Source: Mesostigma viride (lineage: Eukaryota; Streptophyta; Mesostigmatophyceae; Mesostigmatales; Mesostigmataceae). Taken from it: 64,000 nucleotides of DNA. A program made the position numbers and the translations under genes. How positions within the stretch are numbered: the first letter of the stretch is position 1; every line of letters starts with the position of its first letter. Below are positions 52,308-62,357 of the stretch, in pieces. The stretch spans positions 1,116,775 to 1,180,774 of the forward strand of contig RPFO01000276.1 of the NCBI GenBank assembly GCA_009746045.1, in the 5' to 3' direction. The notes under the pieces are model-generated. The model had not been told where the DNA came from and did not search any database. It saw nothing but the letters and a program-made list of their open reading frames with translations.

Positions 52308-55300
52308 AGGGGTCACCCGCAGTATCGCAACAAGAATCGCAACTCAAAAAAAAAAATTTTATCATCCACTTCGATTAAGGGCAGGTATGGGCACACCATG
52401 GCACCTTCACTTTTCAAAAGTGATGTTTGGATGAAAAATGGGAGCGTGCTCGAGTATCGCAACACCTAGTTCCGCAACTGAAAACCCACCAATTCTAGAG
52501 TTCCGCAATGCAACAGAATCGCAACAAACCTGGCAAGTATACCAAAAGTACGCCGTACACGTGCGCCGGAAGGAATGAATTGTCGCCAATCGGCGTGCAG
52601 GATCCGATATGTACTTGCAATAGTTACCGCCGTTGACGATTGATTGGCCGCGCGGTGTTCAGTTCAGTTCAGTGGGATTCATCGCGCGGAAGTCAGTGCA
52701 ATAATGAACAAAAACATAAGTGTGCCGCCTCTTCATTGAATAATCAACGACCTATAATTAGTCTACAACCACTAACCTTTCGTTATCAAACAGTTCCCTA
52801 ATCATCACGCGCGTCATCGTCTCGTCATTGCGCGTCATTACCCCGTCATTGTCCCGCCGACATTACACAGCTATGGTCTTGAGGTATAGTCGGCGCCGTG
52901 GCATGTTAAACAAACTGCGTTGTTTCATTCACAGTGTGGTTTCATTATGTCGCTCTTTCGAACGGGGATGCATTAGGCAACAATACTGGACAGATTCTGA
53001 AAGAGGGTGTGTTTGTGAAGTGGGGATGGCAGCGGCCCAGCATTTGCTGGCCGTGCGGGTGCAACTTTGAGGCGACTACATATATCGCCCTGAACCGTCT
53101 TTGTTAAAGCGGTGAGACAGTCCAGTGTTACAGTCCGGCCGCAGGCCGGGCAAGGGAAATGCTGTGTTCACCCTGATGCTGCGGGCCGAGGATGGGTGGC
53201 TGCATGGAAACGTGAATGCTTGCATCGAATGGATGGCGGTGTCTGCATGCATGGATTGCACGTGGATGTTCGCAGGATGGGTGGTAATTGCATGGATGCT
53301 CGCAGGATGGGTGCTAACTACACGAATCGATATTGCATTAATGCTTGCAGGGATGGATGGTGTTTGCATGCGTGGATACGTGAATGCTTGCAGGGATGGA
53401 TGGTGTTTGCATGCATGGATACGTGAATGCTTGCAGGGATGGGTGGTGTTTGCATGCATGGATACGTAAATGCTTGCAGGGATGGATGGTGTTTGCATGC
53501 ATGAATGTGTGAATGCTTGCATGGGTGGATGGTGTTTGCATGCATGGATGGGTGGTGTTTGCATGCATGGATACCTGAAAGCTTGGGGTGGATGGTGTTT
53601 GCATGCATGGATACGTGAATGCTTGCATGGGTGGATGGTGTTTGCATGCATGGATGCGTGAATGCTTGCACGGATGGGTGGTGTTTGCATGCATGGATAC
53701 GTGAATGCTTGCCTGGGTGGATGGTGTTTGCATGCATGGATACGTGAATGCTTGCACGGATGGGTGGTGTTTGCATGCATGGATACGTGAATGCTAGCAT
53801 GGATGGATGGTGTTTGCATGCATGAATGTGTGAATGCTTGGGGTGGATGGTGTTTGCATGCATGGATACGTGAATGCTTGCGTGGATGGATGGTGTTTGC
53901 ATGCATGGATGCGTGAATGCTTGCAGGGATGGAAGTGATTGCATGCATGGATACGCGAATGCATGCATGAATGTGACCGAGGACAGTGTAAGCACCTTTT
54001 AGGGATTAATATAGTGGTGAATATGGGCAGGCCCCCTGACCCATGTGAGTTATACATGTATTCAAGGAGACAACGATTCCAGTCCATGGCAGGATATATA
54101 AAGGATACCAACCCCAAGTCGGTGGGGGTATGCATGTGACCCAATTCAGTACAAGTGTAATAACAGTGATTCGGGCCGTGGTGTCAGCAACCCTGTCACT
54201 CAAGGTTACATTATAGATACTCATTCCATCTCCGCCTCCACATCATTGAGGATGTAATATACGCGACAACTATTAATGTTCGCATGGCGGTCACGCGACG
54301 CCTGATCAACGCGTAGCGTCTGCGTGTCGTAATTTAATTTTTGAATATTAATGCACAGTCACCATTTTACCGCGTGCTGGCCTGCACTTAGCCCTTGGAT
54401 GACCAGTGTGTAACTCTACCCCTAGTTATGGCTGGTTGCACCTTGCATGATAATGTCCAGAAACCAGCCTGATAACAATCTAGTGTCCATACTGGGACCA
54501 AAGCACACGCATATAGGGAGTTACTTCGGGGTCATGTCATTAGTCATGTTGCAATGTCCTATATGTCCTATGGGTGCTAAATACAGCACTAATCTCAGGG
54601 GGTGCACGGGTGCGATAAAAAAGACACTTACAATGCAATGTTAAGTGATAATGCAATATTGGACGTCTTCACAAACCAAGGCCCAAATGCACACGTAGCA
54701 AGGGGGTGCAAGGGGCGGTGTTACCCATGCATCCAGAACATGAGAAATGACCTCCATTTGCATGCCTAGGATGAAAATATACAAACACTGCATCGAACTT
54801 CTTTTCTACGTCAGCAAGGCACTGGGGCCTCCATAGATGTTGCACGGACTGCACAACTGCACAGGCGTCCTTTACTAGCAAAGCCAAAAGGCTGACAAAA
54901 AACTGGCCATGATACCATCTTTCCTGAAGAATTTAGGCAATAGAAACCATCGTGCTACCATCTACAACTCCTTTAGATGTTTAATCAATCGTCATTCTAG
55001 AAAATTAGGTACAGACGCAGCTAATCATGAACAAAACTGATGAAAATCTTACGACGACGGTTGTACAAAACCACAACCACAAACTAGTACACAGGAGTAG
55101 TAAGTTAGCGAACTTAACACCACAAACCTTCAACAACGTGTCCGAGATTACTTACCGAATGATATAACGACTTTACCTTGTTGACGGTATCCGCAGGTAC
55201 ACTAAACTGCGCCATGCCGAAACCGCAAAAAGAAGGCTAGCGGAAAGCTAGCAATCTCATGACAGAAAGGCAATCTCATCACGGCGTCGAGACTTTCCTG

Positions 55301-55729
55301 GCCCTGAACGATGATGAAATACGCGAAATACATCATACGAAAACTACTGGTTGCGAAAATTTCAATGATACAGAAGCTAATAACAAGTGCTGCCTTTCAT
55401 CGTCACCCCCGTGATGATTAACGCGTGTAGACGCAGTAAAAAGTAAAAACCAGCCCGAGATAATGTGCGCATCATTAGATGTTGCGCGACTGCGGCTATA
55501 GCATTTTTCTGACGCCGCTCATTTCAGTTCGGTTGATTCTTCGCGCCGGTCAGCCAAGGAGTGACATACTTCACGTCGGGGTGTATCTTTAGTTGCGATA
55601 CCACGCGTTTGCCGTTTCGCAACTTTTCGTCCAAATCGGTCCTCGCAAGAATCGCAACAAAAGTGTTTTTTGGTCCTCCTGGAAAGTTGCGTAGTTGCGA
55701 TTCTTGTTGCGATACTGCGGGTGACCCCT
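52308..55729. mobile_element. 3.4-kb terminal-inverted-repeat element in gypsy integrase
   Basis: Inverted ends start AGGGGTCACCCGCAGTATCG and extend to about 40 bases (ATCGCAACAAGAATCGCAACT). GTAC flanks both sides (52304-52307, 55730-55733), although a TA duplication with CAGGGG ends is equally consistent. The subterminal TCGCAAC motif repeats several times (52440-52530, 55600-55700). No transposase frame; the interior holds a 43-bp minisatellite. Confidence 0.85.
53205..53975. repeat. 43-bp minisatellite
   Basis: About 16-18 imperfect units containing GGTGTTTGCATGCATGGATA, then CGTGAATGCTTGCA. Spacing measured at 43 bases in the cleanest part (53343, 53386, 53429). As 43 is not a multiple of 3, the long frames here cycle through different peptides and are artefacts. 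Confidence 0.92.
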
Positions 55730-55733
55730 GTAC

Positions 55734-57116
55734 GTCCCGGAGATATCTATAGAGCGGCTCTGCTCCATGAGCTCCACGACTCCCTCACCGGTGCATGGCC
55801 ACCAAGAAATCCACCGCCTGCGCATGCTGCCGCGGGCCAGAAAGAACTTCTACTGGCCAGGTATGCGGGAGTACATCGAGACGTACGTGCGCGAGTGTCC
55901 ATCATGCCAGATCATGAAGTCCCGCAACACGGGGTCACAAGCGATCCCCAAGACGCTGCCTGACCCCATGGCGCATTGGGACTCATTGATGATGGATTTT
56001 ATTGGCCCCTTCCAGAAGACCAAGAACGGCAACAGCATGATCTTGGTTTTCTTGGACCGCCTGACGCGCATGTGTCACTTGGCCCCATGCCCAGCCGAGC
56101 TCACGGCTGAGGCTTGCGCTAAGTTGTATCTCCACCACGTGTTTCGGTACCACGGACTCAGCCGGCAATTCATATCGGACCGTGACAAGTTGTTCACGCC
56201 GGCTCGCTTCTGGCAGGAGTTCTTTGAACGACTGGGCACCAAGGTGTGACTGGGGACAGCGTACCACAGCTCGTCCTCTCACCTGGTACGTGGAGCGACT
56301 GAACCGCACAGTGCAAGAGACCATGCGGCACTACACTGACGCGGTGGGAAGCAGTTGGGAGGAGTTTCTGGGCTTGGTGGAATTCTCCTTGAACAACGCC
56401 CCCCAGGCGGCCCATGGCTTCACGCCGTTCTTCCTCAACACTGGCAGGCACCCGCTTACGCCGACCGACCTTCTCACGAGCCTCGAATTGGCAGAGAAAA
56501 CGGTCCAGCGGGACACCCTGGAAGGGGTGGAGAAGCTGTTGGTTCAGATGCGTCAGGCCCATGACAGCGCGGTCAGGGGCTACCGAGCCGCAGCCGAGCG
56601 CTATATGGCGAGGACCGCTACTCGCCTGGAAGCGCGCACCCCGTCGACTGAGGCAGGCGACTGGGTTCTGGTGGAAGCCCCCCGACTAGGACATTTCTCC
56701 GAGAAGGTAGGAGGTGAGCTCAAGACCAAGCTCCGTCCTATGTTCCAGGGGCGCCCTCACAAGGTCTCGGAGAAGCTGGGCAATGTGATGTTCAAGGTCG
56801 ACATCCCAAGCTCTTGGAACACTTCCCCCAACTTCCACCGCGATCAGCTCAAGTTGTATCACCAGAACTCCATGCAAGGTCGCCTCAATCCGCCGGCCCC
56901 TGTCGAATACAACCCCGAGACCGGCGAACAGGAAGACGAGGTGGCCGAGATCGTGGACCACCGGGACATTCAGCGCGGGAGAAGCAGACAGCGACAGTAC
57001 GTATACGATGGCGTTTTACCCAGCACGACTATGAGGATTCATGGCGTACGGAGAACGAGCTAGGCGAATGTGAGCGCCTGCTCCAGGAATACAAGAAGAG
57101 GTGTGCCCTACACTAG
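55734..57116 (+). pseudogene. pol: Ty3/gypsy integrase with chromodomain (chromovirus)
   Basis: Plus strand continuation of the gypsy pol. Zinc-binding H-H-C-C region (QEIHRLRML, ARKNFYWPGMREYIETYV, CPSCQIMK). Core with D in SLMMDFIGP, D in QFISDRDKL, then a frameshift and E in VERLNRTVQE. Next LNNAPQAAHGFTPFFLNTG, a C-terminal region (GDWVLVEAP, RPMFQGRPHKVSEKLGN, FHRDQLKLYH), and after another frameshift a chromodomain-like tail (EVAEIVDHR, VRIRWRFTQHDYEDSW, ECERLLQEYKKR). The chromodomain marks it as a chromovirus and may steer integration to modified chromatin. The frame is broken at least twice. Confidence 0.87.
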
Positions 57117-57945
57117 GGTGGTAGATGGGAGATAGTAAGAAAGGTGTTCATCATGCAGGGCCGTACAGGTCCAGGTATTAAGGTACGTAGGCAGCCGCCA
57201 CGGGTTGCAGGATACGTATGGAGGGGACCAGCCGGGTCCTGCACGAGGTATGTACAGGTATGTCCATATTGACAGGGTAGGTGGGTATGTAGACAGCCGT
57301 ACAGGCTTTCTTACAAGACGCTATGGTCGGCGATACTGTTCCCGACCGGGTGCCCCTCACCTGGCGGTTGCAGATGGAGCCGTCGGGAGACGAGGACGCT
57401 TCGTTGTTCGCAGACATGGTGGATATGGGGACGGATGACGATGGGCGGATAATCTGGCTGGCTCAGACGGATGCAGGGCCTTCTATCAGCCAGCCGCGAC
57501 ACTCGACGCCTGGTGCCAGCGGCTCCCAGGGGGCTGCTGATGGTACAGGTTCGGCTGCAAGAGGAGATTCGGCAACGGGAGACCTCGTCCCGGGAGAATC
57601 AAGAAATATGTTACTACCCGAAGTGGCATGTCTCCGGTTATGACTCCGACGAGGTTCTATGGCGACGCCGCAAGAGGAATGGCCGGGCGCCATCCGACTT
57701 CCTTTGCAAACCCAGGCTGGTGTCCCGACAGCGCCCCCAGTTCCGAGTCAGATCCGGTATCTGCGCTCAAGCTGTGCAGCAGACAGGTGGGATTCCTGAT
57801 CGAGGCGGAGTGGAGGACAACCTGGGTAGAAGGCCAGGTGGTGGCCGTGGCGTGGGAGCAGCATCCGCCACAATGTACTTGCGGCGACTGCCAGGACGTT
57901 CTGGACGCTCTCATAGCGTACCCCCGTCTGGCGCAGCCCACAATG
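57117..57945 (+). pseudogene. Decayed ORF downstream of gypsy pol
   Basis: Fragments in shifting frames: SGDEDASLFADMVDMGTDDD, then KWHVSGYDSDEVLWRRRKRN, then QVGFLIEAEWRTTWVEGQVV, ending CTCGDCQDVLDALIAYPRLA. A 70-base segment (57876-57945) is tandemly repeated from 58599, and the frame continues there as LLLIPERVRNRLPDAFRRV with a cysteine pair (ELCKGC). I do not recognise the family. Its position suggests a 3' gene or non-coding region of the gypsy element, or the gene it inserted next to. Confidence 0.45.
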
Positions 57946-58597
57946 TGTCAGAGGTGAATTTCACCCTGTGTGCCCAACTGCCTGCCGTTAATATATTTCA
58001 TATAGGCCATCCATTGTAAACAGAGGTATTAGGGTTGCGTCCTTATTAATCGCACCCGCCTGCCGTGTTTCTAGCCATAATTAATATCGGCAGAGTATTA
58101 TGCAGTGTTGGGGCAGTGAGCACGTGTCATGTTACGGCTCATGATTTGGTCACGGAGTGACTAAGATATTAGTGCCGAAGCTACGAGAACCGGCACATTA
58201 TATCAAGACTTGTACGTTCAGGGTCCTACGACCTATAGCTAGCGTACTATTCAGTCGTACTACTCGACTAGAGAGTGTTAACGGAATCTGGCTAGCGTAA
58301 CGCATTCTCATCATGCAGCACATTTCAGATAAGCTACGCAATCTTTGTGCCAGCCTGTCGAGCACTCACACTTTGTGCACCTTTGTGCATAAGAGGAAGA
58401 CGCAACCTACGTTGCACTTACCTAAGGTCTGAGCCATGAGTTATGGCTGACGCTTATGGTCCCCATGCACCCGGGAGCCACATCATGGTTTTGGTGGACA
58501 AACGGTGGTAGTCCGGGATTTAATATGCAATGATAATAAAGCGTAATCTTTAATTGTCACTATCGTTTTCGACCTACAAGTCTCAATATTTCTGACA
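57946..58597. mobile_element. Solo LTR with TG...CA ends
   Basis: 652 bp starting TGTCAGAGGTG and ending TTTCTGACA, with 5-bp target duplication CAATG (57941-57945, 58598-58602). AATAAA near 58546 could be a poly(A) signal. The termini are of the ordinary type, unlike the AGTT...AACT elements. It interrupts the decayed ORF. I found no second copy in the window. Confidence 0.8.
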
Positions 58598-58602
58598 CAA
58601 TG

Positions 58603-58920
58603 TACTTGCGGCGAAGTCCTGCCAGGACGTTCCGGACGCTCTCATGGCGTACCCCCGTCTGGCGCTGCTCCTGATCCCTGAACGCGTTCGCAACCGATTG
58701 CCGGACGCGTTTAGGAGAGTTACCGTGCGGGGCGAGCTCTGCAAGGGGTGCATGCTGGGAGTGGTCCTTGAGGGAGGCGTGCCGGAGGATTTGGAAGATG
58801 GATGAGGTGGAGGGAGATGACAGTTAGGTTAAATAGTGCCGGAACCTTTTGCCCACTGAGGCAAAGCGGACCGTCATACTATTTTGCCCGGAATAACCAC
58901 TTCCGGGCACCCAAGTTAAG
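58603..58920 (+). pseudogene. End of the decayed ORF and unassigned sequence
   Basis: Repeats TACTTGCGGCGA...TGCCAGGACGTTC...GGCGTACCCCCGTCTGGCG from 57880 onward, then gives about 50 codons (LIPERVRNRLPDAF... GVVLEGGVPEDLEDG) to a TGA near 58803. The remaining 115 bases before the next transposon show nothing recognisable. Confidence 0.5.
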
Positions 58921-60166
58921 GGGACGGTCCCGGCGCGAATATTTTGGCGCCAAAAAATTCGCGGTACCCGTCTGTACCGTGAAAAAGTGGTGCACGGGGC
59001 GCGCACCCCTACCGGAGCTGGCCATGGCGACGTGCTTTCAGGCAGAGTAGAAAAAGATAGCTCGCGGACTGCAGAGAAACTGAGCGAATCTTAAAGACGA
59101 TGAGTAAATGATACTACTTCGTAGCGGAGTTCGCGTTTTTTGCAGTGTCGATGATTTTATTGATGACCATCGCCACGGGGGTCCAATCTGATGTTTTCGT
59201 CGAGAGGAATAAATTAGAATGCACGCTGGCGGCGGTGATTGTCAGGTTTTATGGGCTTTACCTAGCGTCAAGGATGCGTTTAAATTGTTATTGGTAAAGC
59301 TTTAAAAAATTTGCTGGGTTTCGGCAAGATTTCCGTCATGATCGGTAAGACACTCTCCAGGCTCGCGGGATGCGCGTCTTATTATTCCATGGAAGGTTGT
59401 TCTTTCTTGCGCCGCTGGGCGAAGGACAATTCCGGTAATGGTACGATCGTGTGATCAACGTGACCCTATGAATGTTTCGCTTCCTTTATGGGTTATCAAC
59501 GCAAGTTTTCGGCTTCTTTCCGTGCAGTTAGCGCCAGGTATAATCCCATTCCGTGCTGCGCATCGCCAGATTCCTGGCACCTTTCAGTGGTTTTTATGTA
59601 CGTTGCATGGCTGGGACCTCTCAAAGCGTGACCGTGGCATATCGTCAAGTTGTCAGGGATTTGCTGAGTGGTTTCTTGGAAGGAGATTGCTAACAGCACT
59701 CAGTTTTGTGTGAATATTGACGCGGCCTTTCTTAGCAGAGGCTTCATTGTGGTTAGAGGCTCACAAGCTTGAGTTTGTTTCTTGGCAAACAATTGCGCTG
59801 CCAGAAAGAAAGGTGGCAGTGGTTTTTCTGAGGGGCATACTGCATGGGTGGAACTGCACGTAGGTAGGGGTTATCGTTGTCTTGTTGGCCTTTCTCCCAC
59901 TAAAATGGGAGAGCCCTAATTCATATGCTAGCAAGGCAAGGTAACCATGGTAAGAAGCCTTGGCAAGCAGCATGTATGATAATTCTGCTTTCTCTGTGGA
60001 CTCTCTGTTGTTACCCTTGTTGGGCGATTAGTGGATATGGCTTTCTAGGGTGTGTTTGAGCTTGGTTTTGGGATGATGCCCACACCATAAACCTGGAATA
60101 TGCTTTAGAAGTGTTGGCTAAGCATGTAGAGCTACCTGCCTCATTGTTGTGCACACACGCAACAGG
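58921..60166. mobile_element. Partial second copy of the 12.8-kb DNA transposon
   Basis: Starts GGGACGGTCCCGGCGCGAAT and follows 12831-13005, then 14722-15800, of the first copy. It lacks the piggyBac-like insert and has a single TTAA at that point (59091-59094). The match ends near CACACACGCAACA (60163), where another element begins, and its right end is missing. Confidence 0.85.
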
Positions 60167-60175
60167 TTACAGTTA

Positions 60176-61886
60176 GTCTAACCCCTAAATGGTCTGGCTG
60201 CCGATTTTCCGCCTAAAACTGAGTTACAGCCGACACGTCGGCCCCTTCTCGGGGGACCAAATGCCGCGAAAACTATTGAGAATTGGGAAAAGTTTAGCTG
60301 AGAAGATCGAAAGTTTATAATTTTCCTCACAGCATGGTACTAGGGTTTGCATACTTCTGACAAAGTTATAGAGGTGTTCTGGCCGGTCAAAGTACAAGGG
60401 GTCAGGGTACTTTTTCACGTACAACGTGCATTCCGGAAAACGACGACCTGGCCATGGCGGCTTGCGCCCACGCATGGCATTTATGTTTTCGTTCGAATTT
60501 TCTGACCAAACTCAGGAAATTGATTTTATACGTCCTAAAGATGATACAGGCCAATTTTTGGTTCGCGGGAATGCCATTTGATAGGTGTCGGCAGCGTTCT
60601 TGCTCGAAAAAACTGCGATCAGGCCGGACGATAGAAACGTTGACAGCAATACCTTTCCGGCGTATTTTAAAGGATATATTAGTTTCTTTGTACTTTTTAT
60701 GGTACATGGTAGTCGTAAACGTGCAAGGGTGGCCAGAAATCGCCGAATCCAGCGACCATGCTGCACAACTTTGGTGTGCCGAAATGCGCCATTTTGCGGC
60801 CACCGCCTGGGCCAAGGTAACGCCATCCATGCCTGGTAAAGCTTAAGCATCGTTTTCCTATCGATGTTTGACGTTTATATATACGTTCTAGCTTGTGTAG
60901 CGCATTCTTTTTGCATTATTCATGCTCTTTCTTGACCCTGGCCTGGCCCCTTTCTAAAACACCCTTCTTAGATGCTTCCCTCAGTCAGTTGACCTGCCAC
61001 AGGGTGATGGTGATAAGTTTTAGAGGCTGTATGGGTTTGAATACCTCCATATATGTTTGTTATACATTTCCCACACACATATTGCATGAGTGTGAGGCAG
61101 TTGGCTGGTCTCTGTGGCATCATCAAGCATGTAACCGGTGAGTAGAAGCTTCCCATTGTCAGCATGTGCCACCAGGTGTGCTGGCCATCACCTGGCAAGC
61201 TGTAGCAGCTTAGGCCTAGTTTATCCTTGCTAGGGCAAGCTGAAATAGGCTTAAAATCACTAGTTTGTTGGTGGCTGCCTCCTAGAATGCATGCCTTGCG
61301 TAGGGTATCCGTACCACGTTACCTACGTGCATGGACAAGGTGGCACCTGCACATAGGTGCCATGTAAGGGCAGTGTGATGATGCAGTTATGTTTCCCCAT
61401 CATTGTGGAAGGGAAATGTATTGTGTGGCATGGTTGGGGGCCATTTTAGTAGGTATTAGTAGGTAGTATGCCCACTCCTACCCCCTTGGTTGCTTTTTAC
61501 CAACGGTACCCCTATGGGCTGTACTGGGTGTAACTGCTGGTATACCCACCCAAATGATGACCCCAATGGCTCAAACTGTTCAGCAACTAATTGTTCATCA
61601 TCCCTGAAGTGGTAGGTGCCTAGCTCTTACAACATAATTCAAAATGCACATTCTACCAAAAATGAAAACGCTCGTCTTGACCCCCCTGACTTTGACGGCA
61701 GTTATACATGGCCTACCCTGCATATATGTAAGGTTGTGATATACCAACCCGAAGGGCAACTCATGGACATGCTTGGCCCCCAAGGACAGCCATTGGATAT
61801 GGGTGGGTTGGATGGCATCTGGTTTGCAAAATTGTGAAGTTACAGCCGATGCATCGGCAGTATTTCTGCCCATTTAGGGGCTAAGT
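60176..61886. mobile_element. DNA element with CCCCTAAATGG inverted ends
   Basis: Ends AGTCTAACCCCTAAATGG and CCATTTAGGGGCTAAGTCT are imperfect inverted repeats. Next to each end lies GTTACAGCCGA followed by a palindromic partner (GCCGACACGTCGGC at about 60238, GCCGATGCATCGGC at about 61845). No transposase frame or clear target duplication. Confidence 0.5.
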
Positions 61887-62357
61887 CTCCCGCCTGTAGC
61901 CTAAGTGGACACGTGCCAGCACCGCCGGCGCCCAATTGGGTACTGGGACGGTGCTGGACTAGAGCAGTCGTGGCATGGACACGTGGCTAGACTCAGTATG
62001 TGATGAGCCGGTACCTCAGTACCGGGACTGTAGTTGTCATGTTAGGACTGACTAGATCAGGTTGTAACTGATAGGCTAGTCTGTCCAGGATCAGTAAGTT
62101 AGGCTTAACTTACGCAAAGTCTGGTCAGCCGCAAGTGACGGCTGACCAGCGGTATATGTGCCATTCTATCCTAATGCCAAGGTGTCTCGTCGTCTCCACA
62201 CTGGCCATTTGGCATCGTCTGTGTGCACTGAGTTTCCCAAGCTCTCAGCCTGCACTAACTTGCATTAAAAAAGCACTCCGTGAGGTGTGCATTTTTGACG
62301 ACGAGCGAACAAGCGTTATTCTCAACCCGGTTTTCTACACCCAGTTTTTTTAAAAAA
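61887..62357 (+). other. Upstream region of the terminal ORF
   Basis: About 470 non-coding bases with several small inverted repeats (GGTACCTCAGTACC, AAGTTAGGCTTAACTT, GGTCAGCCGCAAGTGACGGCTGACC). It ends with a T7-A7 run directly before an ATG. It could be an LTR or 5' leader of another retroelement; I could not define ends. Confidence 0.4.

Noticed and set aside
53205-53975. CRISPR array
   Set aside because: The 43-bp units are contiguous and degenerate, with no unique spacers, and the setting is a eukaryotic transposon; the 51-bp array at 325-780 fails on the same grounds.
53076-53995. 290- and 225-codon minus-strand frames
   Set aside because: Entirely within the 43-bp minisatellite; the peptides cycle with the repeat.
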